From positions 1 through 64,000 of the forward strand of contig VBPL01000040.1 in assembly GCA_005877205.1 (NCBI GenBank): a stretch of 64,000 bases of DNA, given 5' to 3'. Under the pieces are notes generated by a model, which worked only from the letters and a program-made list of their open reading frames with translations, had not been told where the DNA came from and made no database searches. The translations under genes were made by a program, and so were the position numbers. The stretch comes from Nitrososphaerota archaeon. Lineage in GTDB: Archaea > Thermoproteota > Nitrososphaeria > Nitrososphaerales > Nitrosopumilaceae. Shown piece after piece: positions 1-8,059 of this stretch. Numbering within the stretch: position 1 is the first letter of the stretch; each line of letters starts with the position of its first letter.

Positions 1-110
1 ATCGTTATATTCAAAAATTCTGCGATCTTTTTCAACATTACGTTCATTCTAGCTTTATTATTAGCTTCCATATGTAGTCAAATGGAATCGTCTTATCCTT
101 ACCCCCGCAT

Positions 111-527
111 TCACTTATTCAGCCCTTTTTTTATTATTTCTAACGCGTTTATTGCTCTTTCAGGTTTTGGCAGTTGAATCATAAATACGTTGGAGCTTCC
201 GTATTCAGAGTGCGGCGAAGATAGAGCCAGCATCGAAGTATCAGCAAGCGCTTCAAAGAATCCCAGTGACTCGTTTGCATATAATAAAAACTGCTCTTCC
301 ATACCACCTTGTGAAAAAGCCATAGTTACCCTGACAAATACGTTCCCCAGTCCATCTTGAAGTATGTTAAGATTAGTTTCAACTGAGACGGGTTTGCCTG
401 CCACAGATTTCATGATATCATCAAATTCTTCCAGTATGATACACGGGACCTTTTTTCCGTTAAAATCAAAGACGGTAAAATCTTTGTGTCGTTGAGTCAA
501 CAGTCTGTCTAGTTCATTGTTTTCCAT
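111..527 (-). CDS. Hypothetical protein, third gene of the ATPase operon
   Basis: Unknown protein of 138 aa. It has no membrane segment, signal peptide or metal motif; it appears to be a single compact domain of alternating beta strands and a C-terminal helix ending in a lysine-rich tail. The ATG is preceded by GGTGA nine bases upstream, a good Shine-Dalgarno match. It lies 49 bp downstream of the AAA+ ATPase gene on the same strand, so it is probably the last gene of that operon and a partner of the ATPase. No family is recognised; the link to the ATPase rests on position only. Confidence 0.75.
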   Translation of the reverse strand: MENNELDRLLTQRHKDFTVFDFNGKKVPCIILEEFDDIMKSVAGKPVSVETNLNILQDGLGNVFVRVTMAFSQGGMEEQFLLYANESLGFFEALADTSMLALSSPHSEYGSSNVFMIQLPKPERAINALEIIKKGLNK

Positions 528-576
528 GATATCAGGTCACCAGTTCTCTTTTTAAAAGGATGCAAAATTTAGATTA

Positions 577-2181
577 TCAGATTATACTTAGAGTTCTTGC
601 AAGTATCTCTGCTCTCTCGTTATCCTCTTCAGCAATTTTTTTTCCAGTATACTTGCTGTTAAAGTAGAATAGATCAATCATTTTGGATTTGTCTATATTT
701 ACTACTGTTGCGTTATACGGACTAGGAATCTTCTTATTTGTTAGTATTACCAACTTGTCAACTACAACAGATTTTGAGATATTAGAAATCTCAACCAAGT
801 TCGAAGAATCATTTTTATTTGCTACTACGGCTATGCCTACCTTTGATCCAAATGAGTCTTGGTAGACTGCATCAAGTGGAAGACTTTGTTTTTCTAATTT
901 GCATATATTGCCCATTTCCTGAGCAAAATTAGTCAGGTTGTCGACAGCTTTTTTGAGTTCTCTTTCTGTAGAATCATCATCACAGCTTCTTCTGATAGAA
1001 ATAAAGTCGGATATTGGAATATCCATTATGCTTCCTCTAACTCTTAGACCAGGATAGGTTTGTCTAATTGCATCGTCTATCGCATTTTCATCAATCTTTT
1101 CCAGCTCTAATTCTTCAGACTTTTCCATGGTATGATATAGTATGTTAATAAGAGATCGAACGTTTCGAAATTCTGGGAATTCGTCGCAAAGAACCTGAAT
1201 CTTGTTATATAGTTCTTCTTGTTCCTTGGAACCAAATTTGTCATTTTTATCATTGTGTTTGATATATTCTACTGCTATCTCTGATAATTCCTCCTTTGAA
1301 TTCGAACCCACAAGATCTATCTTGTAATTTGCCTTCTCCAATCTATCAAAGACAGACGGATTTGAATTCTGTACCTCTAGATAACCTGAAGGCGTTGATA
1401 CCAGCAACAGTACCGACGCAGGAATATGTGCGTTAATTATTCCCTTTACAAATTCAATTGACTCTTTGTTCCCATCAAACTCGTCCATTTCAAAGAGAAC
1501 AATCTTTCCCAGGAATCTTTGAGTTAATTTTGATATAGATGACATCATTCCGATTAGCTCTTCTAAATTACCAATACTTTCAAACGAATTGGTTACAACA
1601 CTTTTAATGAAAGTCGCTTCAAAATGATTGAATCGTTGAATTAGAAATACCTTAAGGTTTTCAACAGAAACCTGCTCTTTTCCCCTAACAATATCAGCGA
1701 CTTTATCTTTTATGGTCAAGCCAGTGATTTTATTTACGAAACTATAATCAAGAGCTTTTTTTGCAGAGCCATCTCCGTTTTCAGCTCTCTCTCCCAGGTA
1801 TTCTAGGAATTTGCTTCGTAGTTGTACAAAAAACTCATTCTCCAAGCCTTTGAGTATTGCGTTGTAGATACTTGACATGGTTTTGGGTGATATGGTTGAT
1901 AGATCAACAAAGGAGCACGCTATATTGTGCCTACCTTGAAGATTCTTAATATGCAAGGCCAGGTGGGTCTTGCCAGATCCAACATCTTGAATTACGGTAA
2001 TTACTCGAAAATCCCCCGTTGCGGCTTCTCTTCCGTGTACTTTACAGTTGAGCTCTTTAATACACTCTAGTATGGCAGATTTTGCCTCCTTGTGTCTCTT
2101 TCCTCCAAGAATTTTTGCGTCTTTTTCTGTAGGTGTAGGACTGCTAGGGTAGGGATTGGTTTCTAATCCATAAGCGTACAT
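577..2181 (-). CDS. ORC/Cdc6-like AAA+ P-loop ATPase of unknown function
   Basis: A 534-aa P-loop ATPase. Walker A is QDVGSGKT at residues 65-72, where the usual first glycine is Gln. Walker B is VLFEMDEFD near 228-236, a sensor-1-like VSTPSGY lies near 261-267, and an arginine-finger-like FDRLEKA near 278-284, the order found in the ORC/Cdc6/STAND branch of AAA+ proteins. The N-terminus carries NPYPSSPTPT (9-18) and GGKRH (26-30), reminiscent of substrate-presenting ATPases. The last ~150 residues are a separate alpha/beta domain. Its start overlaps the upstream gene stop as TAATG with GTGAGG before it, so the two are translationally coupled. It is probably not the replication initiator because no canonical C-terminal Cdc6 winged helix is visible. 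A role in DNA binding, chromosome organisation or defence is possible but unproven. Confidence 0.8.
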   Translation of the reverse strand: MYAYGLETNPYPSSPTPTEKDAKILGGKRHKEAKSAILECIKELNCKVHGREAATGDFRVITVIQDVGSGKTHLALHIKNLQGRHNIACSFVDLSTISPKTMSSIYNAILKGLENEFFVQLRSKFLEYLGERAENGDGSAKKALDYSFVNKITGLTIKDKVADIVRGKEQVSVENLKVFLIQRFNHFEATFIKSVVTNSFESIGNLEELIGMMSSISKLTQRFLGKIVLFEMDEFDGNKESIEFVKGIINAHIPASVLLLVSTPSGYLEVQNSNPSVFDRLEKANYKIDLVGSNSKEELSEIAVEYIKHNDKNDKFGSKEQEELYNKIQVLCDEFPEFRNVRSLINILYHTMEKSEELELEKIDENAIDDAIRQTYPGLRVRGSIMDIPISDFISIRRSCDDDSTERELKKAVDNLTNFAQEMGNICKLEKQSLPLDAVYQDSFGSKVGIAVVANKNDSSNLVEISNISKSVVVDKLVILTNKKIPSPYNATVVNIDKSKMIDLFYFNSKYTGKKIAEEDNERAEILARTLSII

Positions 2182-2747
2182 TAGAGATTCCTCACATAAC
2201 CATGAACAAGCCCACGAACAATAATTCCTTCGTGACCGCCTGACGAGACTTCGTATCTTTCTCTTTTTTGCTCAATAAGATCAGCAGCTAACGTGTAAAA
2301 TTTTTCCTTTGATAGATTTTTAGCTTCACAAATTTTTTCCCTAACCTTGGAAAATGGTGTCCATCCAATAGAAGTAGATGATTCATTTAGGTACTTGTTA
2401 AAGACAATTTCAAAATCATCGTTTGCCAAGGCAGAATCTTGATTCGAGATGCTTTCCACTTCCTCTAGCAAATTCTGTGTATGCCCCTTGGGTTCAGATT
2501 GGCTTGTGCCAGATACCATGTCAAGCACCAGCTTGAATTTCGGATCATTTTGAGTTAGATAATGAATATAATTTTCTTTAGACCAGATACAATAAGTGAC
2601 TCCTTTTTTTTCAATGAATATTTGTTCTTTTTTCTTGAGTCTCTCAAGCATATTGTCGCATTCTTTGCCGTATATTTTCTTCAGGGCAACCTTCTTGATA
2701 CCATCTACTCCTGCAGACTCTATTTTCTGCAAGATATTCACGGTCAT
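2181..2747 (-). CDS. Double winged-helix protein, first gene of the ATPase operon
   Basis: A 188-aa protein with two apparent winged-helix domains. The N-terminal one (about 1-62) has helices followed by a hairpin ending in YCIWSKENY. The C-terminal one (about 110-188) has a helix-turn-helix at FYTLAADLIEQKRE followed by a wing with SGGHEGIIVRG. An acidic linker rich in Glu, Ser and Asn separates them. The ATG lies about 26 bp after a TATA-like element at 2766-2778, so the mRNA is probably leaderless. The TAATG overlap with the ATPase gene implies a complex or at least coordinated production. It could be the DNA-binding subunit that delivers the ATPase to DNA; a kleisin- or ScpB-like role cannot be excluded. 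Confidence 0.75.
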   Translation of the reverse strand: MTVNILQKIESAGVDGIKKVALKKIYGKECDNMLERLKKKEQIFIEKKGVTYCIWSKENYIHYLTQNDPKFKLVLDMVSGTSQSEPKGHTQNLLEEVESISNQDSALANDDFEIVFNKYLNESSTSIGWTPFSKVREKICEAKNLSKEKFYTLAADLIEQKRERYEVSSGGHEGIIVRGLVHGYVRNL

Positions 2748-2765
2748 GGAGAGATCTGTCGCGAA

Positions 2766-2778
2766 ATTTTATTTAATA
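2766..2778 (-). promoter_or_regulatory. TATA box of the ATPase operon
   Basis: On the minus strand this reads TATTAAATAAAAT and is centred about 26 bp before the ATG at 2747, the spacing expected for a leaderless archaeal transcript. Confidence 0.55.
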
Positions 2779-3139
2779 CCCAACGTAGCCTAGACCGACA
2801 ATTTAGTGAAAAATTATTGCTTCATATCAAGTCTCTCACTGAGACGACGGTTTGCCAGATGAGATTACTTGTTCTAGTCATAAGCAAGTCAAATTATAAG
2901 TTATGATGAGATAAAACCAATAGCAGAATGATGATTGGGTATTGCTGATTATGATGAATTATACCTGGGGTATCTGACTGCTCTCTCAAGATTTAGATAA
3001 TGTGTCAAGAAACTGAGCTCCTGCAGTATTACGATACTGAATAAACTCTGTCTCATGAAATCTTGAAAACAAATGAACATTCATGCCGGTAATACTGAAC
3101 TTACCACGATGTTAATAGTACGGTATGGTACGGTAATTC
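2779..3139. other. Intergenic region with no convincing gene
   Basis: About 360 bp between the divergent ATPase operon and the C2H2 mini-gene. It is AT-rich and broken by stops in all frames. One minus-strand ORF of 32 codons (3084 to 2986, starting MNVHLFSRFHETEF) has a protein-like composition but no clear promoter or ribosome site, and could be a gene remnant. The near repeat TACGGTATGGTACGGTAA lies at about 3119-3136, just before the mini-gene. Confidence 0.4.
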
Positions 3140-3247
3140 ATGTTAAGCTGCGAATTTTGTCCAAAACAGTTCATCGAGACTGCAAACGGCTTGGTAGAAA
3201 AGATGTTTCACGAAGTTCTCCATGACCCAGAGACAGTTAATAACTAA
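3140..3247 (+). CDS. 35-residue C2H2-type zinc finger mini-protein
   Basis: A short ORF from ATG 3140 to TAA 3247. It encodes MLSCEFCPKQF followed by a helix with HEVLH. The ligands C4, C7, H24 and H28 fit a C-x2-C-x16-H-x3-H pattern, slightly longer than the classical C2H2 spacing. The acidic tail ends DPETVNN. A run of seven T (3258-3264) follows, as expected for an archaeal terminator, which supports an independent transcript. Single-finger proteins of this size are known in archaea, but this one has no assigned function. It may bind DNA, RNA or a protein partner. Confidence 0.6.
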   Translation: MLSCEFCPKQFIETANGLVEKMFHEVLHDPETVNN

Positions 3248-3257
3248 CTCTGGGCTA

Positions 3258-3264
3258 TTTTTTT
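3258..3264 (+). terminator. Oligo-T terminator after the C2H2 mini-gene
   Basis: TTTTTTT lies 10 bp after the mini-gene stop, directly following TCTGGGCTA. Oligo-T tracts on the coding strand terminate archaeal RNA polymerase. Confidence 0.5.
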
Positions 3265-3290
3265 AACATACACAAAAATCAAAAACGAAC

Positions 3291-3301
3291 TTTTTTATCG
3301 G
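3291..3301 (+). promoter_or_regulatory. TATA box of the coiled-coil gene
   Basis: TTTTTTATCGG is centred about 27 bp before the GTG start at 3323, which suggests a leaderless GTG transcript. Confidence 0.5.
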
Positions 3302-3322
3302 CTAGCTTTGTTCTAATTAAAA

Positions 3323-4651
3323 GTGGCTAAATCAAAACGAGTAGAATCTAAACAGGATAGAGACTCGACTTCCGATGTTCTCAAAAAAATGAGTTCAATT
3401 TCTGATGCCACCAAGATTCTGGCCTCAGAAGTCAAAGCAATGTCAAAGATTTTTGCAGAGAATCAGAAGATACTGATCTCACTGAAGAGTATGGTAGATG
3501 CAGTCAACTCGTCACTGGAACAAATTCAAAAGAATTCAAGACAGATAAACATTATTGAAGAAGACACCCAGCGGCTATTCTCTGGAATGAGCCAAGTGAA
3601 AACACATTCCACTCTGATTGATAAAATTAATGATCAAGTAAGTAAGCTTCATGACCAGGTTGGCAAGGTTCGTCAAAAACAAGAATCTATTCCTGATACC
3701 AATAAAATCATGCAAAGTGTAGCTGACAACTTGGATTCTATTAGAAATAACTCTAAGATGATAATGCATGTTTCAGAAAAGACTGAAAAGATACGTGAAG
3801 AACTCAAGAACGTAGCAAGCAACGCTGAGTCGCTTTCAAACCTAAGCCAAGAGATTGGAGAATTAAAGCAAAGTACAAAGGAAATTTCGGCCAAAGCCGA
3901 AAAGATGGTGCATTTGGAAGAGAGTATTTCCAACCTAAAAGGCGATATTGGCAACATATCAACAAAGACTGAACCCCTGCTTAACTTGGACTCTCAGATA
4001 AGAAACGTCGGAACAGAGATTTATTCTTTAATCAAGAAAACTGACTCACTTTCTGCTCTAAGTGATGACATCAGAAATGTTAACGCTGAATTTGCTAATT
4101 TCAGGGAAAACGTACTTGGCAGGACCAAAGAGTTGGATGAGAAAATGGCAGATTTTTCAGAGTTACTAAATAAAAACTCATCATCTATATCGGAATTCAA
4201 CAAAAAGACTCACGAAATCTCTCAACAACTGCAAGAGATCCGAGGAATAACTCACAAGACATCCCAAAGCACCTCGCGTGAAGTAATGGGATTATTACGC
4301 TTGTCCGAATTTCAGTCCAATATAAGAATGCGTTCTGAATCAAAGTACGGAACCCTAGAAGACATACAAAAGATGGTATCTCAAGCAGTTGACATGATAA
4401 ACTTGTTTGATCGTCTTTCAATTGAGACAGAAACTAAAATGCCATTGCCACTTGAGGTTAAACAATGGAGCATATCAAAAATATTAGACTGTGCTGACAG
4501 GTGGGAAATTAGATTCACAGATGTCTTCAGGCTTTTAACAAGTGAACTTGGCTCTGATCTTGTTAAAGAATCAATTAGGATAGAACAGGTTCGTGATCTC
4601 TATGGAATACGGGCAGTAGACGAAGTAAGACACGAACTGAATATATCTTAA
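3323..4651 (+). CDS. Long coiled-coil protein, methyl-accepting-like repeats without membrane segments
   Basis: A 442-aa protein starting with GTG. Residues ~20-320 form an almost continuous coiled coil rich in Ser, Asn, Lys and Glu, with recurring segments of the type SxLSxxIxNLxxEI roughly every 35-40 residues (NLSQEIGEL, NLDSQIRNVG, ALSDDIRNVN). No Walker motif, membrane segment or chemotaxis signalling tip is present. The last ~110 residues look globular and helical (from about RLSEFQSNIRMR to the end). It resembles rod-like structural or chromosome-tethering proteins and the cytoplasmic coiled coils of methyl-accepting proteins, but no family can be assigned. It is convergent with the glycosyltransferase gene, sharing 4 bp at the stops. 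Confidence 0.75.
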   Translation: MAKSKRVESKQDRDSTSDVLKKMSSISDATKILASEVKAMSKIFAENQKILISLKSMVDAVNSSLEQIQKNSRQINIIEEDTQRLFSGMSQVKTHSTLIDKINDQVSKLHDQVGKVRQKQESIPDTNKIMQSVADNLDSIRNNSKMIMHVSEKTEKIREELKNVASNAESLSNLSQEIGELKQSTKEISAKAEKMVHLEESISNLKGDIGNISTKTEPLLNLDSQIRNVGTEIYSLIKKTDSLSALSDDIRNVNAEFANFRENVLGRTKELDEKMADFSELLNKNSSSISEFNKKTHEISQQLQEIRGITHKTSQSTSREVMGLLRLSEFQSNIRMRSESKYGTLEDIQKMVSQAVDMINLFDRLSIETETKMPLPLEVKQWSISKILDCADRWEIRFTDVFRLLTSELGSDLVKESIRIEQVRDLYGIRAVDEVRHELNIS

Positions 4652-6678
4652 TTTTCATCAGATATTTCGAAGGATTGCAATCGATCTCTTTTCTTCTTTA
4701 GTACAGCAAAGATTCCAATTATTACGGCAACCCAAATACATCCAAACAAGATGTTTGAAATACTGACGTACATGTATGGCGTAGCATCAAGTAGATTACG
4801 TATCATTACATCAGACATCAGGTGTACGTTAGACATTCCTGTGTGATATGCAGCACTGTCAGCCGGGACGTTTGAAATTTTGTCAACCGTTGATATCATA
4901 TCATTAAGATCTCCCTGAATCTTTCCAAAATCAGTCGACTCAGTTGGAAATATCCAAACAGGATTACCTGTTTTTGGGAGATAATCTTTTACTTTGTTAA
5001 GGTCAGTGTGCATGATCTGTGGGTCTGATGTAGTCTGGATTCTAAACAGAACTCCTCTTGCCTCGTCTAGCGGATATACTCGGATATTATATTCCTCAAA
5101 TGCCATGACAACACCAAGTATTATAATACCAATGATTCCTACCAATGCAATTTTATAGTATGTATTTGCCATCCGCTGAACCTTTGATTCAATTCGCATA
5201 TTTCTTGATTTGCTTTTTTTAGATATCGAGTGCGATACACTGAGGTAGGCTATGTATAAGAAACCAACTACCTGTATGCCTAGTATTGGGGCAAAGACCG
5301 GGTTATTAGAAAAGATCGCAACAAACATACCAATGATTCCATAGATGCCAAAGAATATCTCAAGAAGCGTAGTTTTTGTAAATGGTAGGGCGTATGCTTT
5401 ATCCCTCCAATCGTCACTATTTTTTACAATCCCAAACTTTGGAGTACGCAAAAATTCATTCTTTTTCCCAAACAGAGCGTCAAATACAGCTACTGTATTA
5501 TTTACTGACATCCCAGCGGAATAAAATACCAAGTATAGATAAGAGAGGACTTTTGATTTCCAACTCTTTGCCCATAATTCACGTATTATCATGATGTAGG
5601 CAATTGGGCCCACTGCAAGGTATGCTACTATTGTAAGAACCGGCAATCCACTTACCACATAGAGGTTTATCTTGGCCGCAAGTAATATTGGCAAGATGAG
5701 AAATTGTATTAGCATTAAAGGATGGACGATATGTCTTGTAAGCTGGACAAAAGCTTGGACCTTGGCTTCGATTGGAATTCGTTTTATTGCAACATCTCCA
5801 AGTAACTTTATTGCACATTGAATAGATCCTTTTGCCCACCTAAACTGCTGTCTCTTTGCTGCATTCATTTGAACAGGCAGTTCGGCATCTACTACTATGT
5901 CTTGTATGAATACACATTTCCAACCTTTCATCTGAGCACGATAGCTCAAGTCAAGGTCTTCTACTAACGTAGATGTATGCCATCCTCCCGAGTCTTCGAT
6001 GCATTGTCTTTTCCATACGCCTGCTGTACCGTTAAAATTTATGAAAAGATTGGTATTACTTTTTGCTTTTTGTTCTATTAGAAAATGAAGGTCAAGACTT
6101 AGAGCTTGGGCTTTTGTAAGGGCTGAGTATTTTTCGTTGACATGTCCCCATCTACACTGAACTAAACCAATTTCAGGTTTACAAAAATATGATAGTGCCT
6201 TTTTGAGAAACCATGTTGGGGGGATAAAATCTGCGTCAAAAATAGCGATAAAATCACCTTTGGCAAATTTCATGGCATACCGGAGAGCACCTGCTTTGTA
6301 GCCCTTCCTGTTTCCTCTTCTGACGTGTATGATGTCAAATCCTTTCTTTTGATAGTCTTCCACTAGGTTTTTCAAAATGTCATTAGTTTCATCGTTGGAA
6401 TCATCAAGTACTTGGATGCATAATTTTTCCTTTGGATAGTCTAATGAGCAAACAGCATTGACTAATCTAGCCGCTACATACTTCTCATTGTATATGGGCA
6501 GTTGAATCGTAACTGTTGGAGTTTCGTTTAATTCTACAGATTTACTCTTTTTTTTCTGTCTAGACAAAATAACCAGATAATAAAAATTACAAGTGTAAAG
6601 AGTTATCACAATTGCTATGGTAATGAAGAGATTCCACAAAAATTGTATCAACGGGTTTGGAAGGGCGTGTGTCAGCAT
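4648..6678 (-). CDS. Membrane glycosyltransferase family 2, cellulose-synthase-like
   Basis: A 676-aa processive-type GT2. One membrane segment at 15-38 is followed by the cytoplasmic GT-A domain with DDSND (92-96), the metal-binding DAD (148-150), the catalytic ED (240-241) and QQFRW (277-281), the complete D,D,D,QxxRW set. Several membrane helices follow (~305-500). A second soluble region of about 100 residues between helices near 515-535 and 640-660 is probably outside the cell (MAFEEYNIRVYP to MYVSISN), followed by a basic cytoplasmic tail. It probably polymerises or transfers sugars for a surface polysaccharide or glycan. The product is unknown. No c-di-GMP PilZ domain is visible. Confidence 0.88.
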   Translation of the reverse strand: MLTHALPNPLIQFLWNLFITIAIVITLYTCNFYYLVILSRQKKKSKSVELNETPTVTIQLPIYNEKYVAARLVNAVCSLDYPKEKLCIQVLDDSNDETNDILKNLVEDYQKKGFDIIHVRRGNRKGYKAGALRYAMKFAKGDFIAIFDADFIPPTWFLKKALSYFCKPEIGLVQCRWGHVNEKYSALTKAQALSLDLHFLIEQKAKSNTNLFINFNGTAGVWKRQCIEDSGGWHTSTLVEDLDLSYRAQMKGWKCVFIQDIVVDAELPVQMNAAKRQQFRWAKGSIQCAIKLLGDVAIKRIPIEAKVQAFVQLTRHIVHPLMLIQFLILPILLAAKINLYVVSGLPVLTIVAYLAVGPIAYIMIIRELWAKSWKSKVLSYLYLVFYSAGMSVNNTVAVFDALFGKKNEFLRTPKFGIVKNSDDWRDKAYALPFTKTTLLEIFFGIYGIIGMFVAIFSNNPVFAPILGIQVVGFLYIAYLSVSHSISKKSKSRNMRIESKVQRMANTYYKIALVGIIGIIILGVVMAFEEYNIRVYPLDEARGVLFRIQTTSDPQIMHTDLNKVKDYLPKTGNPVWIFPTESTDFGKIQGDLNDMISTVDKISNVPADSAAYHTGMSNVHLMSDVMIRNLLDATPYMYVSISNILFGCIWVAVIIGIFAVLKKKRDRLQSFEISDEN

Positions 6679-6729
6679 TGGAGTTTTTCAACTCACAAGT
6701 CTTTATAGTCCTACCGCTGGCTTTACCTT

Positions 6730-7686
6730 TTAGCCCTTTTTGAAAATTTTGATCGCTTGGACAGGACAAACATTTTCGCATGCCAAGCAGAAGATACAAT
6801 CAGGTTCTCTTGCCATCAAGGGCTTTTTTTCTGAAGATGGGTTTCCCTTAAACTCAGCCCATTCGTATACCTTAACTGGGCAAGCGTCGATACACGCACC
6901 GTCAGCTATACAAATATCGTAATCAACAGAAACGGTTTCCCCCCATATTCCCAAGATCTCATTTCCTTTCCTAGGACCAAAGATCTTTATCTTATGACCA
7001 CTAGATGGAGCAGCAAATGTTTCAGTCACCTTAAGCTTTGACTTGAATTCCACGTCTATTGGACCTGGTTTTGCACCTGTCGGTGTCTCAGCCTCTACCT
7101 GCTTGATCGCCTCTTGTCCTGGCGGAGGAGCGGCTGGCTTTGGTTTTGGTTTTGCGTTTGGAACTATCTGAGCTAATGGAGTCATTTCTTCTAATTCTCT
7201 GACGGCCTGCTCTTGTTGGAGTTGTTTAGTCTTTACAAAATATTCTATCATCTTGTCAGCAAGCACGCTATTTCGTAATATTGTATCTATTATCATCTTG
7301 GCGTTTGCATCAGCTTTCTTTCTATAATCTTTAACCCAGAGACCATCTCCATATTTTTCGACTGGATATATCTGATAAATCATATCAACGACTTCTCCGG
7401 TCACTATTTCCACCTGAACCTCAAGTTCAATCTGCTTGTATCCTCGAGCATTTGGGTCTGGCATATTTTCTTCTTTCCATCGATATGTTGCATAGATTCT
7501 GTCAGCAAATTGATCCATGACAAAGACTTTCTTGAAACCATTAACTATAGAATCAATTTCGTATTTGTCCTCTAATTTTATCGGAAGCCGATATAGACCC
7601 AGCTTATAGCTGTGTAGTGGATATATTCCCCTCTTTGATGTAGCCGACTGAACTGTGTAAACTTTGTCCTTTAAGAGAAGAGACAC
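6730..7686 (-). CDS. Fusion protein: unknown N-terminal domain plus zinc-ferredoxin-like dicluster domain
   Basis: A 318-aa protein in three parts. Residues 1-~160 are an unknown domain with many aromatic residues. Residues ~170-195 form a Lys/Pro/Ala linker (KPKPKPAAPPPG). The last ~95 residues closely match the seven-iron zinc ferredoxin of Sulfolobus (known family), including SGHKI, CIADGAC-x3-CP and CIFCLAC-x3-CP. The Asp in CIADGAC replaces the second cysteine, so cluster I should be [3Fe-4S]; cluster II is [4Fe-4S]. Of the Zn ligands of the Sulfolobus protein, one His (SGHK) is kept, another site is Trp (GIWG), and the late Asp is not obvious, so zinc binding is doubtful. It is likely an electron carrier dedicated to a partner bound by the N-terminal domain. 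Confidence 0.85.
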   Translation of the reverse strand: MSLLLKDKVYTVQSATSKRGIYPLHSYKLGLYRLPIKLEDKYEIDSIVNGFKKVFVMDQFADRIYATYRWKEENMPDPNARGYKQIELEVQVEIVTGEVVDMIYQIYPVEKYGDGLWVKDYRKKADANAKMIIDTILRNSVLADKMIEYFVKTKQLQQEQAVRELEEMTPLAQIVPNAKPKPKPAAPPPGQEAIKQVEAETPTGAKPGPIDVEFKSKLKVTETFAAPSSGHKIKIFGPRKGNEILGIWGETVSVDYDICIADGACIDACPVKVYEWAEFKGNPSSEKKPLMAREPDCIFCLACENVCPVQAIKIFKKG

Positions 7687-7726
7687 TGTATTTCTACTAT
7701 TGATGGCGAGACTTTAAAAACGCTTC

Positions 7727-8059
7727 TTAGTAATCCGGGCAAGTTTCTTCTCGAATCTTTCTGTATCTTTCTTCCATCTCTTTTGCATAATCGAGAACTT
7801 TGTCTAATGTAAATTTGTTTTTTGGGAAGTACCATCTAATGCCTACTTTATGACCAATTCCATCCATGTCGTGGATCATTCCTTTTTCGGCTTCGACACT
7901 GTATTTCTCGTCAATCGATCTTTCCTGCACAGTTAATCCGCGCTTTGTCTTGTCTTCCATTATGATATCTAAAGGTCCGTCTTTAATTGCGTAGAAGATG
8001 CCTTTCTTTAAGATCGTATGTTCCTGGTCTGATTCGTTATTTTTCAATTGGATTTCCAA
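7727..8059 (-). CDS. Hypothetical protein overlapping the rhodanese gene
   Basis: A 110-aa protein, soluble, rich in Lys, Glu and Asp, with one Cys three residues from the end (ETCPDY). Its start lies 23 bp inside the rhodanese reading frame, so the two are co-translated. A GIRWYFPKNKF segment may form a beta strand core. No family is recognised. The exposed C-terminal Cys beside a sulfurtransferase suggests it might accept or carry sulfur; this is inference from position. Confidence 0.65.
   Translation of the reverse strand: MEIQLKNNESDQEHTILKKGIFYAIKDGPLDIIMEDKTKRGLTVQERSIDEKYSVEAEKGMIHDMDGIGHKVGIRWYFPKNKFTLDKVLDYAKEMEERYRKIREETCPDY

Noticed and set aside
1-110. A minus-strand start MEANNKARMNVMLKKIAEF from ATG 71 running off the window, and a competing frame ending WKLIIKLE
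   Set aside because: Both are protein-like but no ribosome site or promoter distinguishes them and the window ends; the next bases upstream would decide. Not listed as a gene.
577-2181. Replication initiator Cdc6/Orc1 and an origin at 2.8-3.1 kb
   Set aside because: The ATPase core is ORC-like, but the first Walker A glycine is replaced and no Cdc6 C-terminal winged helix or repeated origin-recognition boxes were found in the gap.
2986-3084. 32-codon minus-strand frame beginning MNVHLFSRFHETEF
   Set aside because: Composition is plausible, but there is no promoter, no ribosome site and no motif; mentioned only inside the gap entry.
3323-4651. Chemoreceptor (methyl-accepting) identity for the rod protein
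   Set aside because: Repeats resemble MCP coiled coils, but membrane helices, HAMP and the conserved signalling tip are missing.
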